Shown here in pieces: positions 22,560-35,800 of a stretch of DNA of 64,000 nucleotides. The stretch spans positions 236,368,343-236,432,342 of the forward strand of contig CM068372.1 in assembly GCA_034769895.1 (NCBI GenBank). Reading direction: 5' to 3'. The notes under the pieces are model-generated. The model did not search any database. It worked only from the letters and a program-made list of their open reading frames with translations, and was not told the origin of the DNA. How positions within the stretch are numbered: position 1 is the first letter of the stretch; each line of letters starts with the position of its first letter. The position numbers were made by a program, and so were the translations under genes. The stretch is from Magicicada septendecula (Eukaryota; Arthropoda; Insecta; Hemiptera; Cicadidae).

Positions 22560-23754
22560 AAGAGGAAGATCGCCGCCTGGATTGGGAAGAGACCTGCCTG
22601 GTTCGGAAGTGCTGAAGGGCTACTGGGCACAATGGGAATATCTTACCTTACAGAAAGGATTGCTGAAAAGGGCTTGGGAAAGTGCAGATGGACGAGACGT
22701 GGTCATGCAGTTGATAGTTTCCCGAAGTAAAGTGCAGTCTGTTTTGAAGGAGATGCATGATGGAAAGTCTGGAGGCCATCTTGGCGTTAACAAAACCCTT
22801 GACAAAATACGGAAGCGATTCTACTAGCTTCATCTTCACCACGACGTAGAGGAATGGGTTCGGAGATGTGAAATGTGTGCTGCAAGCAAGGGCCCACAAA
22901 CCAGAAGCAAGGGGGAAATGAGACAGTATAACGTTGGGCTGCCTTTCGAGAGAATTGCCATAGACATTGCTGGACCATTCCCAGTTACGGACGATGGAAA
23001 CCGGTACATCATGATTATAGGTGACTACTTTACTACGTGGGTGGAAGCTTACGAAATTCCAAATCAGGAGGTTACCACTGTGGCAAAGGAGTTAGTTCAC
23101 AATTTCTGTTGCCGTTATGGAGCCCCTATAGAAATCCATACGGGTCAAGGGAGAAATTTCGAATCAGGAGTGTTTAAAGAATTATGCGTCTACTCGGAAT
23201 TCGAAAGACCAGGACAACGCCTCTGCATCCTCATTCGGATGGAATGGTTGAGAGATTCAATAGGACACTCGAGCAGCATCTTTCGAAGGTTGTTGACGAG
23301 AACCAAACAGACTGGGACCAACGTATACCACTATTCCCCATGGCGTATAGGTCATCAGTACACGACACAACCGGCATGACTCCAGCACAATTGGTGTTTG
23401 GGCGTGAGAGTCGTCTTCCTGGGGACTTGATGTTCGGATCATCTGACACTCAGTCCAAAGAGCCACAGAACTATTCCTCGCAATTAGAAAACCAACTGCG
23501 AGAAATGAATCGCTTGATAAGAGGACGGCTGAAGACAGCCAGTGATAAAATGAAAACTCGGTATGACTTTCGCAGCAATACTGCGTTTCATTCAGACTAA
23601 CTGGGAAGGACCTTACACTGTAAAAAAAAGAATCAACGATGTTGTCTATCGGATTCAACAGGAAGGACAGCGAAAGTTCAAGGTCGTCCACCTAGATCGC
23701 CTGGCTAAGTATTACTTTACAGACGGTTTGCCAGTTCGGGACGAACAGGCTTAA
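22560..23754 (+). pseudogene. Integrase with GPY/F module, element 1; one catalytic Asp lost
   Basis: An HHCC-type zinc region (GGHLGVNKTLDKIRKRFY ... CEMCAASK) is interrupted by TAG at 22825-22827, where the family has Trp. The catalytic core has AIDIAGPFP (first Asp, 22963-22965). The second motif reads IHTGQGRNFES, with Gly (23143-23145) where the DDE Asp is expected. The Glu lies in DGMVERFNRT (23250-23252), one base out of frame. The D-to-E distance is 107 nt, which fits DD35E with one base lost. After a deletion, WEGPYTVKKRINDVVYRI is a GPY/F module. Integrase joins the cDNA to the host chromosome; this copy is dead. Confidence 0.9.
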
Positions 23755-23765
23755 GGAGGAGCCAG

Positions 23766-24297
23766 TGTTGAGTAATGCGGAAAAAGTGTTACACCATTAC
23801 AGAACATTCTACGTGTTTCTTGGCTATCCCAGAGGAATGCGGCTGTAATGTTGTGTGCGTACGTGATCTCAACATGCGTTAGCCTGACTGTTTCAGACTT
23901 CGCCGGCCGCCCGCACTCTGGCAAGTCCGCAAGCAATTACACTCTAGTGTAGCCCTGACGCGTAGTATGGACTATTCTGGAATTTCTGCGGGGTATAAAT
24001 ATAAGCATTCAGCGGCGCTTAGTTCAGTTTTAGTGGCGATTTATTCCAGTGCAGTTCGTAGTATTGTGCCGAAGTATTACGTGTTTTATAATTGTGCGAG
24101 ACTCGTTGAGATTATAATTAGCTGACATTTTTATTACGTGTGAACAATTTCTATTTGATTCGTTATAAGAGACTATCTTGTTGATTACAAACTGTTTAAT
24201 TGTGATAATTAAAGCTGGTGATCAGTGACGTTATTGGTGGCTTGTATTTTGTTTTCCACTGTACCATACGACGATCAGTAGACCGACCATCATAACA
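23766..24297 (+). repeat. 3' LTR of Gypsy element 1
   Basis: About 532 bp, from TGTTGAGTAATGC to CATAACA, aligned with 19281-19782. A TATAAA-type box lies near 23994. The copy is longer than the 5' LTR because it keeps segments missing from it (after TTGGCTATCC and after CAAGCAATTAC). The many differences indicate an old insertion. Confidence 0.9.
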
Positions 24298-25089
24298 GTA
24301 TATAAGACAGAAAACACTAAAATGAAGATGTCCTGTCTAAGGTACAGAGAATCCAAATGCAGATTCCTGGTCTGTCATATACATTTTGTACAAAGGATTT
24401 TAGTGACTCAATCATATAACAGAATGTCTCATATTTTACAACTGCATTCTAAGAGGATCAAAATACTGTAGTCTGTGTAAGAAACACACATAGTAAGTAA
24501 TATATGTATAGAATGTCTTTTGGTAAATTGTTACATCATAGTTTTTCAAAATTGAAAAAAAATGCTTTGGTTGAGAGGAAGAATATAGTAATAAAAATAA
24601 AATAACAGGAAGAAAATAATTTGGTGGCAGAGATGTAATAGAAAACTATACAAGTCAACAGATAACTGTATTTGTCATTTCATATTATTAGAAGACTTTA
24701 ATACTCTACATGACAAATATTTATAATATTTCTTTGTTTCTCCTTTGAAACCAAGGCTGCAACTGGGGAGAACAAGGGAGCATGTGCACTGGAGGAGGGG
24801 GGTCCACGCTAGGGACAGGGCACTGTAGTAAGAAATTAAGTTACTGTAAATTTTCTGGCACATTTAACTTTCACAAACAATTAAATAAAATTTTAATATG
24901 TATATACTGTACCTTTTATAATATTGAATGTAATAACACAAACAAGCAAAGATGACTTAATTCAAGAAGAATAAACTTGAAGACGTGGGAAGTTTAAAAC
25001 ACCATGCCTAAGCAGTTCAATGTACTACGAAAACAGTGCCTGCAGCAACACTCTTGGAACTTAATTTACAAACACAGACTTTAAATATC
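24298..25089. other. Non-coding stretch before the repeat field
   Basis: AT-rich with no supported gene or transposon end. Confidence 0.5.
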
Positions 25090-25392
25090 GGTGTGGAGAA
25101 CCATACATGACTTCCATGTTCAAAGATTTATATTTAAAATCATTTACGAAATGGAATGTTTCCATAGAAACTACTTCTTGCCACTTATTGCTTCAGCCTT
25201 AACCACAGTACTATGGTCACTAACGTATACCACCACACGTTATCGCACTCGATTTTCACTGATGATGGCAGTCGACAGCACTGCCGAAACGTCTGGTTTT
25301 GCAGAAAACATTGGACTACGGCCAAACAGCCCGGGAAGGAATTTTAACAACAAACTACTACTTTGTTGCCGATAACGTAGTACACATAGAAA
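25090..25392 (+). repeat. M module, first copy
   Basis: This is the left-most copy of the M module, running from CGGTGTGGAGAACCATACAT to GATAACGTAGTACACAT. It contains the best-preserved CTGATGA-hairpin-GAAACGTC motif. Other full or long copies start near 25631, 26675, 28741, 31096, 34011, 35114, 44025 and 44650. Copies truncated after ~65 bp start near 37996, 39531 and 41569. Confidence 0.85.
25259..25293 (+). ncRNA. Hammerhead-ribozyme-like core in the M module (candidate)
   Basis: CTGATGA (25259-25265), one T, GGCAGT (25267-25272), a 7-nt loop, ACTGCC (25280-25285), then GAAACGTC (25286-25293). In a hammerhead, CUGAUGA and GAAA flank stem II and cleavage follows a UH triplet such as GUC after stem III. 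Here ACGU would allow only a 2-bp or dimeric stem III. Flanking TCA and TGG could give three pairs of stem I. The extra T after CUGAUGA is non-canonical. Penelope-like retroelements are known to carry minimal hammerheads. This is a structural resemblance, not proof. Confidence 0.35.
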
Positions 25393-26192
25393 AAAAGGTA
25401 ATCAAAAACGTAGTTGATTCTGTTTGAATTTACGGCAGTTATCGTTCGTCATATAAAAAATTACCCTTGTTAAAACATAAAATGTTGCAGGTAAACTACC
25501 CCTTTCCCTTAACCGATCTTCACCAATACCAATAGGTCTTGAAAACTCTACAATACAGGGCTGTATGCAAAACATTATTTGATTCTGTTTGAATTTGCGG
25601 CTGTTAACTTATTGTTTGCCATAGAAAAATATCGGTATGGAGAACCATACATGACTTCCATATTCTAAGATTTATATTTAAAATCATTTTCGAAATGAAA
25701 TATTACCATAGAAACAACTTCTTTCTACTTACTGCTTCAGCCTTAACCACAGTACTGTGGTCACTAACGTATACCACCTCACGTTATCGCACTCGATCTT
25801 CACTGATGATGGAAGTCGATGGCATTGCCGAAACGTCTTGTTTTGTAGAAAACATTGACTACGGCCAAATATCCCGGGAAGGAATTTTAACAAAAACTAC
25901 TTCTTTGTTGCCGATAACGTTGTACACATATATATAAAAAATATGCATAAAATTAATGGCTTGTATAAGTTAATGATTGATCTCCATTAAGTAGTGCTCA
26001 AGTTTCCAAAGTTTTAATACTATGATGTCCGTAATTAAAACATCAGAGCAGGTTTAGTGTGTATGAGGATACACCGTGGACAAAAATTTTCAACATTTCC
26101 TATTGAGCGTTGCTTAGAGTAAAGCTGCGAATCTACAGTGTACGTTTCACAGAACAAACACGCGGAAAAGAAGGAGCGCTCCGAAGTCACTC

Positions 26193-26342
26193 ATGGACCC
26201 TCGGCATCTTGCAGAGGGTTCATTCCCTAAAGACGAAAAGTCTGTCTATGAATCATTCCTCTGTAAACACGTGCAGTTACACTGCCCAGCGATCCACAGG
26301 AAGCAAATCGTTATCCACGCTGGACACTTTTTCGGCTTGCAA
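26193..26342 (+). other. Short open frame in the duplicated block, left copy (unknown)
   Basis: It reads MDPRHLAEGSFPKDEKSVYE and stops at a TAG after GHFFGLQ. The right copy at 27242-27454 is longer (70 aa). No family is recognised and no promoter or splice context is evident. It could be a fragment of an unknown transposon protein or chance. Confidence 0.2.
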
Positions 26343-26432
26343 TAGTTATGTTTGTATGGGTTTCGGCACTTTCCATTTAAAAAGCGTGCAAATGTAAGAA
26401 AATAAACATGAATGAGGCCAGATATAACGCGA

Positions 26433-26546
<114 letters not shown>

Positions 26547-27241
26547 TTCCCTGCCTTTTTATTGCAGTAGTCATAATAATAAAATGGAAACGTAAACATT
26601 ACATAACTGAGATATGCTTGCTTGCCACGAACGATATATTTTCTCTCATACATGATTTACATTAAAATGAAAACATCGGTATGGAGAACCATATATGACT
26701 TCCCTGTTCTAAGATTTATATTTAAAATCATTTTCGAAATGAAATATTACCATAGAAACTACTTCTTTCTACTTACTGCTTCAGCCTTAACCACAGTACT
26801 GTGGTCACTAACGTATACCACCTCACGTTATCGCACTCGATCTTCACTGATGATGGAAGTCGATGGCATTGCCGAAACGTCTGGTTTTGTAGAAAACACT
26901 GGACTACGGCCAAACATCCCGCGAAGGAATTTTAACAAAAACTATTTCTTTGTTGCCGATAACGTTGTACACATATATATATATAAAAAATATGCATCAA
27001 ATTAATGGCTTGTATAAGTTAATGATTGATCGCCATTAAGTAGTGCTCAAGTTTCCAAAGTTTTAATATTATGATGTCCGCAATTAAAACATCAGAGCAG
27101 GTTTAGTGTGTATGAGGGTACACCGTGGACAAAAAATGTCAACATTTCCTATTGAGCGTTGCTTAGAGTAAAGCTGCGAATCTACAGTGTACGTTTCACA
27201 GAACAAACACGCGGAAAAGAAGGAGCGCTCCGAAGTCACTC

Positions 27242-27454
27242 ATGGACCCTCAGCATCTTGCAGAGGGTTCATTCCCTAAAGAAGAAAAGTCTGTCTATGA
27301 ATCGTTCCTCTGTAAACACGTGCAGTTACACTGCCCAGCGATCCACAGGAAGCAAATCGCTATCCAAGCTGGACACTTTTTCGGCTTGCACGCGTTATGT
27401 TGGTATGGGTTTCGGCACTTACCATTTAAAAAGCGTGCAAATGTAAGAAAATAA
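27242..27454 (+). other. 70-codon open frame in the duplicated block, right copy (unknown)
   Basis: It begins MDPQHLAEGSFPKEEKSVYE and ends GFRHLPFKKRANVRK. It is fairly rich in His, Lys and Cys and has no recognisable domain. The left copy differs by a handful of residues and is cut short by a stop. The frame overlaps no tandem repeat. It may be a relic exon or unknown transposon sequence; I have no functional evidence. Confidence 0.2.
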
Positions 27455-27481
27455 ACATGAATGAGGCCAGATATAACGCGA

Positions 27482-27637
<156 letters not shown>

Positions 27638-28338
27638 CCCTGCCTTGTTATTGCAGTAATCATAATAATAAAATGGAAACGTAAACATTACATAATTGAG
27701 ATATGCTTGCCTGCCACGAACGATATATTTTCACTCATATATGATTTACACTAAAATGAAAAAATTATAATTTTATTGCCTGGCAACAAAATTATTTTAT
27801 TTTTAACAATTACCATTGTTTGAAAAAGTTTAAATGAATTTTCAAGTACTTTACTGTTGTTAAAACGTAAAACGTTGCAGGTAAACTACCCCTTCCCCTT
27901 AACCGATTTTCACCAAATACAATAGGTCTTGAGTACTCTACAAATCAGGGCTGTATGCAAAAAATTATTTGATTCTGTTTGAATTTGCGGCTGTTATGGT
28001 TTGCCATAGAAAAAACCCTTTTAAAACATAAAACGTTGCAGGTAAACTACCCCTTTCCCTTAACCGATCTTCACCAAAAACAATAGGTATTGAGAACTCT
28101 ACAATTTAGGGCTGTATGCAAATAATTATTTGATTCTGTTTGAATTTGCGGCTGTCATCGTTTGCCCTAGAAAATACCCTTTTAAAACATAAAACGTTGC
28201 AGGTAAACTACCCCTTTCCCTTAACCGATCTTCACCAAAAACAATAGGTCGTGAGTACTCTACAAATCAGGGCTGTACGCAAAATATTATTTGATTCTGT
28301 TTGAATTTGCGGCAGTTATCGTTTGCCATAAAAAAAAT

Positions 28339-28485
28339 CTAGACAGACAGACAGACACACACACACTTTTCGAAAAACGAGTTTTTTTCATGTTTTGAGT
28401 GTAGTACAATCAGAATCTGCAATAATCTCTAATACGATTTTTTTTTGCCATCACCATACTTCCATTTCCTTAAGGAACATGGAAG
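28339..28485 (+). repeat. P module: (ACAG)n, fixed tail and 27-nt palindrome
   Basis: After the last 161-bp monomer come CTAGACAGACAGACAGACAC and ACACAC, then CTTTTCGAAAAACGA, TTTTTTTCATGTTTTGAGTG and CCATCACCATA. A palindrome at 28459-28485 ends the module (arms CTTCCAT / ATGGAAG around TTCCTTAAGGAA). Further copies lie near 30676-30842, 33848-34006, 39360-39529, 41053-41232, 41400-41567, 42583-42732 and 43872-44017, differing mainly in the microsatellite. Confidence 0.85.
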
Positions 28486-31400
28486 TAAAAATTATAATTT
28501 TATTGCCTGGCAACAAAATTATTTTATTTTTAACAATTACCATTGTTTGAAAAAATTTTAATTGAATTTTCAAGTACTTTACTGTTGTTAAAACGTAAAA
28601 GGTTGCAGGTAAACTACCCCTTCCCCTTAACCGATCTTCACCAAAATCAAAAGGCCTTGAGTTCTCTACAATTCAGGGGGGTATGCAAAAAATTATTTGA
28701 TTCTGTTTGAATATGCGGCAGTTATCGTTCGTCATAGAAATATCGGTATGGAGAACCATACATGACTTCCATGTTCTAAGATTTATATTTAAAATCGTAT
28801 TCGCAATGAAATGTTTCCATAGAAACTACTTCTTTCTACTTATTGCTTCAGCCTTAACCACAGTACTGTGGTCACTAACGTATACCACCTCACGTTTTCG
28901 CAGTCGATTTTCACTGATGATGGCAGTCTATGGCACTGCCGAAACTCTGGTTTTGCAGAAAACATTGGACTACGGCTAAACAGTCCGGGAAGGAATTTTA
29001 ACAAAAAACTACATCTTTGTTGCCGATAACGTAGTACACATATAACAAATTCTACCCTCCATCATCAACTATAATTTTCATTAATAGAAAATTACCCCCA
29101 CCCCGTTCACCTAACCTCTTAATTTATAAATATTTCATCTACGTTTCTACAGTGGATTACTATGAGCTTCTTATCAGGATACTTTATTTATCAAAATTAA
29201 GTACTTCACTCTTGTTAAAACATAAAATGTTGCAGGTAAACTACCCCTTTCCCTTAACAGATCTTCACCAAAATCAATAGACCTTGAGCTCTCTGCAACA
29301 CAGGAAAGGGTGGATAAAATTATTTGATTCTCTTTGAATTTTCGGCAGTTATCGTTCATCATAAAAGAAATTACCCTTTTTAAAACATAAAACGTTGCTG
29401 ATAAACTACCCCTTCCCTTACCCGATCTTCAACAAAATCAACAGACCTTGAGTTCTCATTAGTTCAAAAAGGTATGCAAAAACCTAGTTGATTCTGTTTG
29501 AATTTACGGCAGTTATCGTTCGTCATATAAAAAATTTACCTTGTTAAAACATAAAATGTTGCTGCTGGTAAACTACCCCTTTCCCTTAACCGATCTTCAC
29601 CAACACCAAGAGGTATTAAGAACTCTACAATACAGGGCTGTATGCAAAACATCATTTGATTCTGTTTGAATTAGCGGCTGTTATCGTTTACCATAGAAAA
29701 AAATTACCCTTGATAAAACACCGTTGCCGGTAAACTACCCCTTTCCCTTAACCGATCTTCTCCGAAAACAATAGGTCTTGAGTACTCTACAATTCAGGGC
29801 TGTATGCAAACAATTATTTGATTCTGTTTGAATTTGCGGCTCTTATCGTTTGCCATAGAAAACACCCTTGATAAAACATAAAACGTTGCTGGTAAACTAC
29901 CCTATTCCATTAACCGATCTCCACCAAAAACAATAGGTCTTGAGAACTCTACAATTCAGGGCTGTATGCAAAACATTATTTGATTCTCTTCGAATTTTCG
30001 GCAGTTATCGTTCGTAAAAAAAAAATTACCCTTTATAAAACATAAAACGTTGCTGATAAACTACCCCTTCGCTCAACCCATCTTCAACAAAATCAACAGA
30101 CCTTGAGTTCTGTATAATTCAAAAATGTATGCAGAAGAGTAGTTGATTCTGCTTTTAATGTACGGCTGTTATCATTCGTCATAAAAAAAATTACCCTTGA
30201 TAAAACATAAAATGTTGTAGGTAAACTACCCTATTCCCTTAACCGATCTCACCAAAACCAACAGGTCTTAATAACTCTACATTTCAGGGCTGTATGCAAA
30301 ATATTATATGATTCTGTTTGAATGTGCGGCTGTTATCGTTTGCCATATAAAATACCCTTGATAAAACAAAAAACGTGGCAGGTAAACTACCCCTTTCCGT
30401 TAACCGATCTTCACCAAAAACAATAGGTCTTTACTACTCAACAAAGCAGGGGTGTATGCAAAAACGTATTTGATTCTGTTTGAATTTGCGGCTCTTATCG
30501 TTTGCCATAGAAAATACCCTTTTAAAACATAAAAAGTTGCAGGTAAACTACCCCTTTCCCTTAACCGATCTTCACCAACACCAATAGGTATTGAGAACTC
30601 TACAATACAGTGCTGTATGGAAAACATCATTTGATTCTGTTTGAATTTGCGGCAGTTATCGTTTGCCATAAAAAAAATCTACAGACACACACAGATAGAC
30701 AGACAGACAGACACACACACACTTTTCGAAAAACGACTTTTTTTCATGTTTTGAGTGTAGTACAATCAGAATCTGCAATAATCTCTAACACGATTTTTTT
30801 TTGCCATCACCATACTTCCATTTCCTTAAGGAACATGGAAGTAAAAATTATAATTTTATTGCCTGGCAACAAAATTATTTTATTTTTAACAATTACCATT
30901 GTTTGAAAAAATTTTAATTGAATTTTCAAGTACTTTACTGTTGTTAAAACGTAAAAGGTTGCAGGTAAACTACCCCTTCCCCTTAACCGATCTTCACCAA
31001 AATCAAAAGGCCTTGAGTTCTCTACAATTCAGGGGGGTATGCAAAAAATTATTTGATTCTGTTTGAATATGCGGCAGTTATCGTTCGTCATAGAAATATC
31101 GGTATGGAGAACCATACATGACTTCCATGTTCTAAGATTTATATTTAAAATCGTATTCGCAATGAAATGTTTCCATAGAAACTACTTCTTTCTACTTATT
31201 GCTTCAGCCTTAACCACAGTACTGTGGTCACTAACGTATACCACCTCACGTTTTCGCAGCCGATTTTCACTGATGATGGCAGTCGATGGCACTGCCGAAT
31301 CTCTGGTTTTGCAGAAAACATTGGACTACGGCTAAACAGTCCGGGAAGGAATTTTAACAAAAAACTACATCTTTGTTGCCGATAACGTAGTACACATATA

Positions 31401-33040
31401 ACAAATTCTACCCTCCATCATCAACTATAATTTTCATTAATAGAAAATTACCCCCACCCCGTTCACCTAACCTCTTAATTTATAAATATTTCATCTACGT
31501 TTCTACAGTGGATTACTATGAGCTTCTTATCAGGATACTTTATTTATCAAAATTAAGTACTTCACTCTTGTTAAAACATAACATGTTGTAGGTAAACTAC
31601 CCCTTTCCCTTAACCGATCTTCACCAAAATCAATAAACCTTGAGTTCTCTGCAACACAGGAAAGGGTGGATAAAATTATTTGATTCTCTTTGAATTTTCG
31701 GCAGTTATCGTTCATCATAAAAGAAATTACCCTTTTTAAAACATAAAACGTTGCTGATAAACTACCCCTTCCCTTAACCGATCTTCAACAAAATCAACAG
31801 ACCTTGAGTTCTCATTAGTTCAAAAAGGTATGCAAAAACCTAGTTGATTCTGTTTGAATTTACGACAGTTATCGTTCGTCATATAAAAAATTTACCTTGT
31901 TAAAACATAAAATGTTGCTGGTAAACTACCCCTTTCCCTTAACCGATCTTCACCAACACCAAGAGGTATTAAGAACTCTACAATACAGCGCTGTATGCAA
32001 AACATCATTTGATTCTGTTTGAATTTGCGGCTGTTATCGTTTACCATAGAAAAAAATTACCCTTGATAAAACACCGTTGCCGGTAAACTACCCCTTTCCC
32101 TTAACCGATCTTCTCCGAAAACAATAGGTCTTGAGTACTCTACAATTCAGGGCTGTATGCAAACAATTATATGATTCTGTTTGAATTTGCGGCTCTTATC
32201 GTTTGCCATAGAAAACACCCTTGATAAAACATAAAACGTTGCTAGTAAACTACCCTATTCCATTAAAAGAAACTTTACCAAAAACAATAGGTCTTGAGAA
32301 CTCTACAATTCAGGGCTGTATGCAAAACATTATTTGATTCTCTTTGAATTTACGGCAGTTATCGTTCGTCATAGAAAAAATACCCTTGTTAAAACATAAA
32401 ACTTTGCAGGTAAACTACCCCTTTCCCTTAACCGATCTTCAACAAAATCAACAGACCATGAGTTCTGTATAATTCAAAAAGGTATGCAGAAGAGTAGTTG
32501 ATTCTGTTTTAATGTACGGCAGTTAACGTTCGTCATACAAAAAAATTATCCTTGATAAAACATAAAATGTTTCCGGTAAACTACCCTATTCCCTTAACCG
32601 ATCTTCACCAAAACCAACAGGTCTTGAGAACTCTACATTTCAGGGCTGTATGCAAAATATTATGATTCTGTTTGAATTTGCATTTGTTATCGTTTGCCAT
32701 ATAAAATACCCTTGATAAAACAAAAAACGTGGCAGGTACACTACCCCTTTCCCTTAACCGATCTTCACCGAAAACAATATGTCTTTAGTACTCAACAAAT
32801 CAGGGCTGTATGCAAAAACTTATTTGATTCTGTTTGAATTTGCGGCTCTTATCGTTTGCCATAGAAAATACCCTTTTAAAACATAAAACGTTGCAGGTAA
32901 TCTACCCCTTTACCTTCACCGATCTTCACCAAAAACAATAGGTCTTGAGAACTCTACAATTCAGGGCTGTATGCAAAAGAGTAGTTGATTCTGTTTGAAT
33001 TTGCGGCTGTTATCGTTTGCCATAGAAAACAATTACCCTT
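28360..33040. repeat. ~2.35-kb block duplicated in tandem
   Basis: The block from ~28360 to ~30690 is repeated from ~30716 to ~33040. The offset at the M module is 2356 bp (28741 and 31097). It comprises a P tail, a T module, one monomer, an M module and about nine monomers. Copies are nearly identical near the M module and more diverged toward the right end. Confidence 0.75.
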
Positions 33041-33994
33041 GATTAAAAAAAAACCGTTGCAGGTAAACTACCCCTTTCCCTTAACCGATCTTCACCAAAA
33101 ACGATAGGTCATGAGAACTCTACAATTCAGGGCTGTATGCAAAATATTATATGATTCTGTTTGAATTTGCGGCTGTTATCGTTTGCCATACAAAATACCC
33201 TTGATAAAACAAAAAACGTGGCTGGTATACTACCCCTTTCCCTTAAACGATCTTCACAAAAAACAATAGGTCTTTAGTACTCAAGGAATCAGGGCTGTAT
33301 GCAAAAACGTATTTGATTCTGTTTGAATTTGCGGCTCTTATCGTTTGCCATAAAAAATACCCTTTTAAAACATTAAACGTTGCATGTAAACTACCCCTTT
33401 CCCTTAACCGATCTTCACCAAAAACAAAGGGTCTTGAGAACTCTACAATTCAGGGCAGTATGCAAAACATTATTTGATTATGTTTGAATTTGCGGCTCTT
33501 ATCGTTTGCCATAGAAAATACCCTTTTAAAACATAAAACGTTGCAGATAAACTACCCCTTTACCTTAACCGATCTTCACCAAAAACAATAGGTCTTGAGA
33601 ACTCTACAATTCAGGGCTGTATGCAAAAGAGTAGTTGATTCTGTTTGAATTTGCGGCTGTTATCGTTTGCCATAGAAAACAATTACCCTTGATTAAAAAA
33701 AACCGTTGCAGGTAAAGTACCTCTTTCTCTCGACCGATCTTCACCAAAAACAATAGGTCGTGAGTGCTCTACAAATCAGGGCTGTATGCAAAAAGTGATT
33801 TGATTCAGTTTGAATTTGCGGCTGTTATCGTTTACCATAGAAAAAAAATCTAGACAGACAGACACACAGACAGTTAGACACACAGACACTTTTCGAAAAA
33901 TGACTTTTTTCATGTTTTGAGTGTAGTACAATCAGAATCTGCAATAATCTCGAACACGATTTTTTTGCCATCACCATACTTCCACTTCCTTAAG

Positions 33995-34045
33995 GAACAT
34001 GGAAGTAAATATCGGTATGGAGAACCATACATGACTTCCATGTTC
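33995..34045. repeat. Nested hairpin at the P/M junction
   Basis: GAACATGGAAGT (33995-34006) and ACTTCCATGTTC (34034-34045) form a perfect 12-bp stem. Inside it GTATGG-AGAA-CCATAC (34015-34030) forms a second perfect stem with a tetraloop. The left outer arm also pairs with CTTCC just upstream in the P palindrome. The same arrangement recurs where P meets M, for example near 44010-44060. Confidence 0.8.
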
Positions 34046-35094
34046 TAAGATTTATATTTAAAAGCATATTCGAAATGAAATTTTTCATTAGAAACTACTC
34101 CTTTCTATTGCTTCAGCCTTAACCACAGTACTTTGGTCACTAACGTATACCACCTCACTTCTTCGCACTCTATTTTCACTGATGATGGAAGTCGATGGCA
34201 CTGCCGAAAAGTCTGGTTTTGCAGAAAACATTGGACTACGGCTAAACAGCCCGGGAAGGAATTTTAACAAAAACTACTTCTTTGTTGCCGATAACGTAGT
34301 ACACATAAAATTTTCACCCCTCCCACTTCAACTATAATTTTCATTAATAGAAAATTACCCCCACCCCGTTCAACTAGCCTCTTCATTTATAGATATATCA
34401 ACTACGTTTCTGCAGTGGATTATTATGAGCTTCTTATCATGATACTTTGTTTATCAAAATTATGTATTTTACTCTTGTTAAAACATAAAACGTTGCAGGT
34501 AAAATACCCCTTTCCCTTAACCGATCTTCACCAACACCAATAGGTATTGAGAACTCTACAATACAGGGCTGTATGCAAAACATCATTTGATTCTGTTTGA
34601 ATTTGCGGCTGTTATCGTTTACCATAGAAAAAAATTACCCTTGATAAAAAACCGTTGCAGGTAAACTACCCCTTTCCCTTAACCGATCTTCACCAAAAAC
34701 GATAGGTATTGAGAACTCTACAATTCAGAGCTGTATGCAAAATATTATATGATTCTGTTTGAATTTGCGGCTGTTATCGTTTGCCATACAAAATACCCTC
34801 CATAAAACAAAAAACGTGGCAGGTAAACTACCTCTTTCCCTTAAAGGATCTTCACCAAAAACAATAGGTCTTTAGTACTCAAGAAATCAGGACTGAATGC
34901 AAAAACTTATTTGATTCTGTTTGAACTTGCGGCTCTTATCGTTTGCCATATAAAATACCCTTTTAAAGCATAAAACGTTGCTAGTAAACTACCCTATTCC
35001 ATTAAACGATCTTCACCAAAAACAATAGGTCTTGAGAACTCTACAATTCAGGGCTGTATGCAAAACATTATTTGATTCTCTTTGAATTTACGGC

Positions 35095-35800
35095 AGTTAT
35101 CGTTCGTCATAGAAATATCGGTATGGAGAACCATACATGACTTCCATGTTCTAAGATTTATATTTAAAATCATATTCGAAATGAAATATTTCCATAGAAA
35201 CTACGTCTTTCGACTTATTGCTTCAGCATTAACCACAGTACTGTGGTCACTAACTCGATTTTCACTGATGATGGCAGCCGATGACACTGCCGAAAAGTCT
35301 GGTTTTGCAGAAAACATTGGACTACGGCTAAACAGCCCGGTAAGCAATTTTAACAAAAAAACTACTTTGTTGCCGATAACGTAGTACACATATAAAAAAT
35401 TCTCCCCTCCACCTTCAACTATAATTTTTAATAACAGAAAATTACTCCCACCCCGTTCACCTAACCTATGCATTTATAGATATTTCATCTACGTTTCTAC
35501 AGTGGATTATTATGAGCTTCTTATCAGGATACTTTATTTATAAAAATTAAGTACTTTACTCTTGTTAAATCATAAAATGTTTCAGGTAAACTACCCCTTT
35601 CTCTTAACCGATCTTCTCCAAATAAATAGACCTTCCGTCCTCTACAATTCAGGGATGCATGCAAAAAAATATTTGATTCTGTTTGAATGTGCGGCAGTTA
35701 TCGTTCGTCATGGAAACATTTCTCTTGTTACAACATAAAATGTTGCAGGTAAACTACCCCTTTGCCTTAACCGACCTTCACCAAAATCAATAGACCTTGA
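35095..35800. repeat. Long-range duplicate of 44631-45336
   Basis: An M module with a distinctive ~18-bp deletion (GTCACTAACTCGATTTTCAC) plus the following leader and monomers recurs 9,536 bp downstream with very few changes. The near identity over ~0.7 kb suggests a recent copy or gene conversion. Confidence 0.8.

Larger units (their letters stand above)
19281..24297 (+). mobile_element. Ty3/Gypsy LTR retrotransposon, element 1 (defective)
   Basis: A full LTR-to-LTR copy of about 5.0 kb. The order protease, reverse transcriptase, RNase H, integrase is diagnostic of Ty3/Gypsy. Most of gag is deleted. The pol frame has several shifts and three stops, and both the protease and the integrase have lost a catalytic Asp. 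A purine-rich tract AAGGAGGAGCCAG (23753-23765) abuts the 3' LTR. No env is present. Confidence 0.93.

Noticed and set aside
23766..25089. Search for an envelope gene downstream of Gypsy element 1 pol
   Set aside because: The purine tract and 3' LTR follow the integrase end directly; no room for or trace of env exists.
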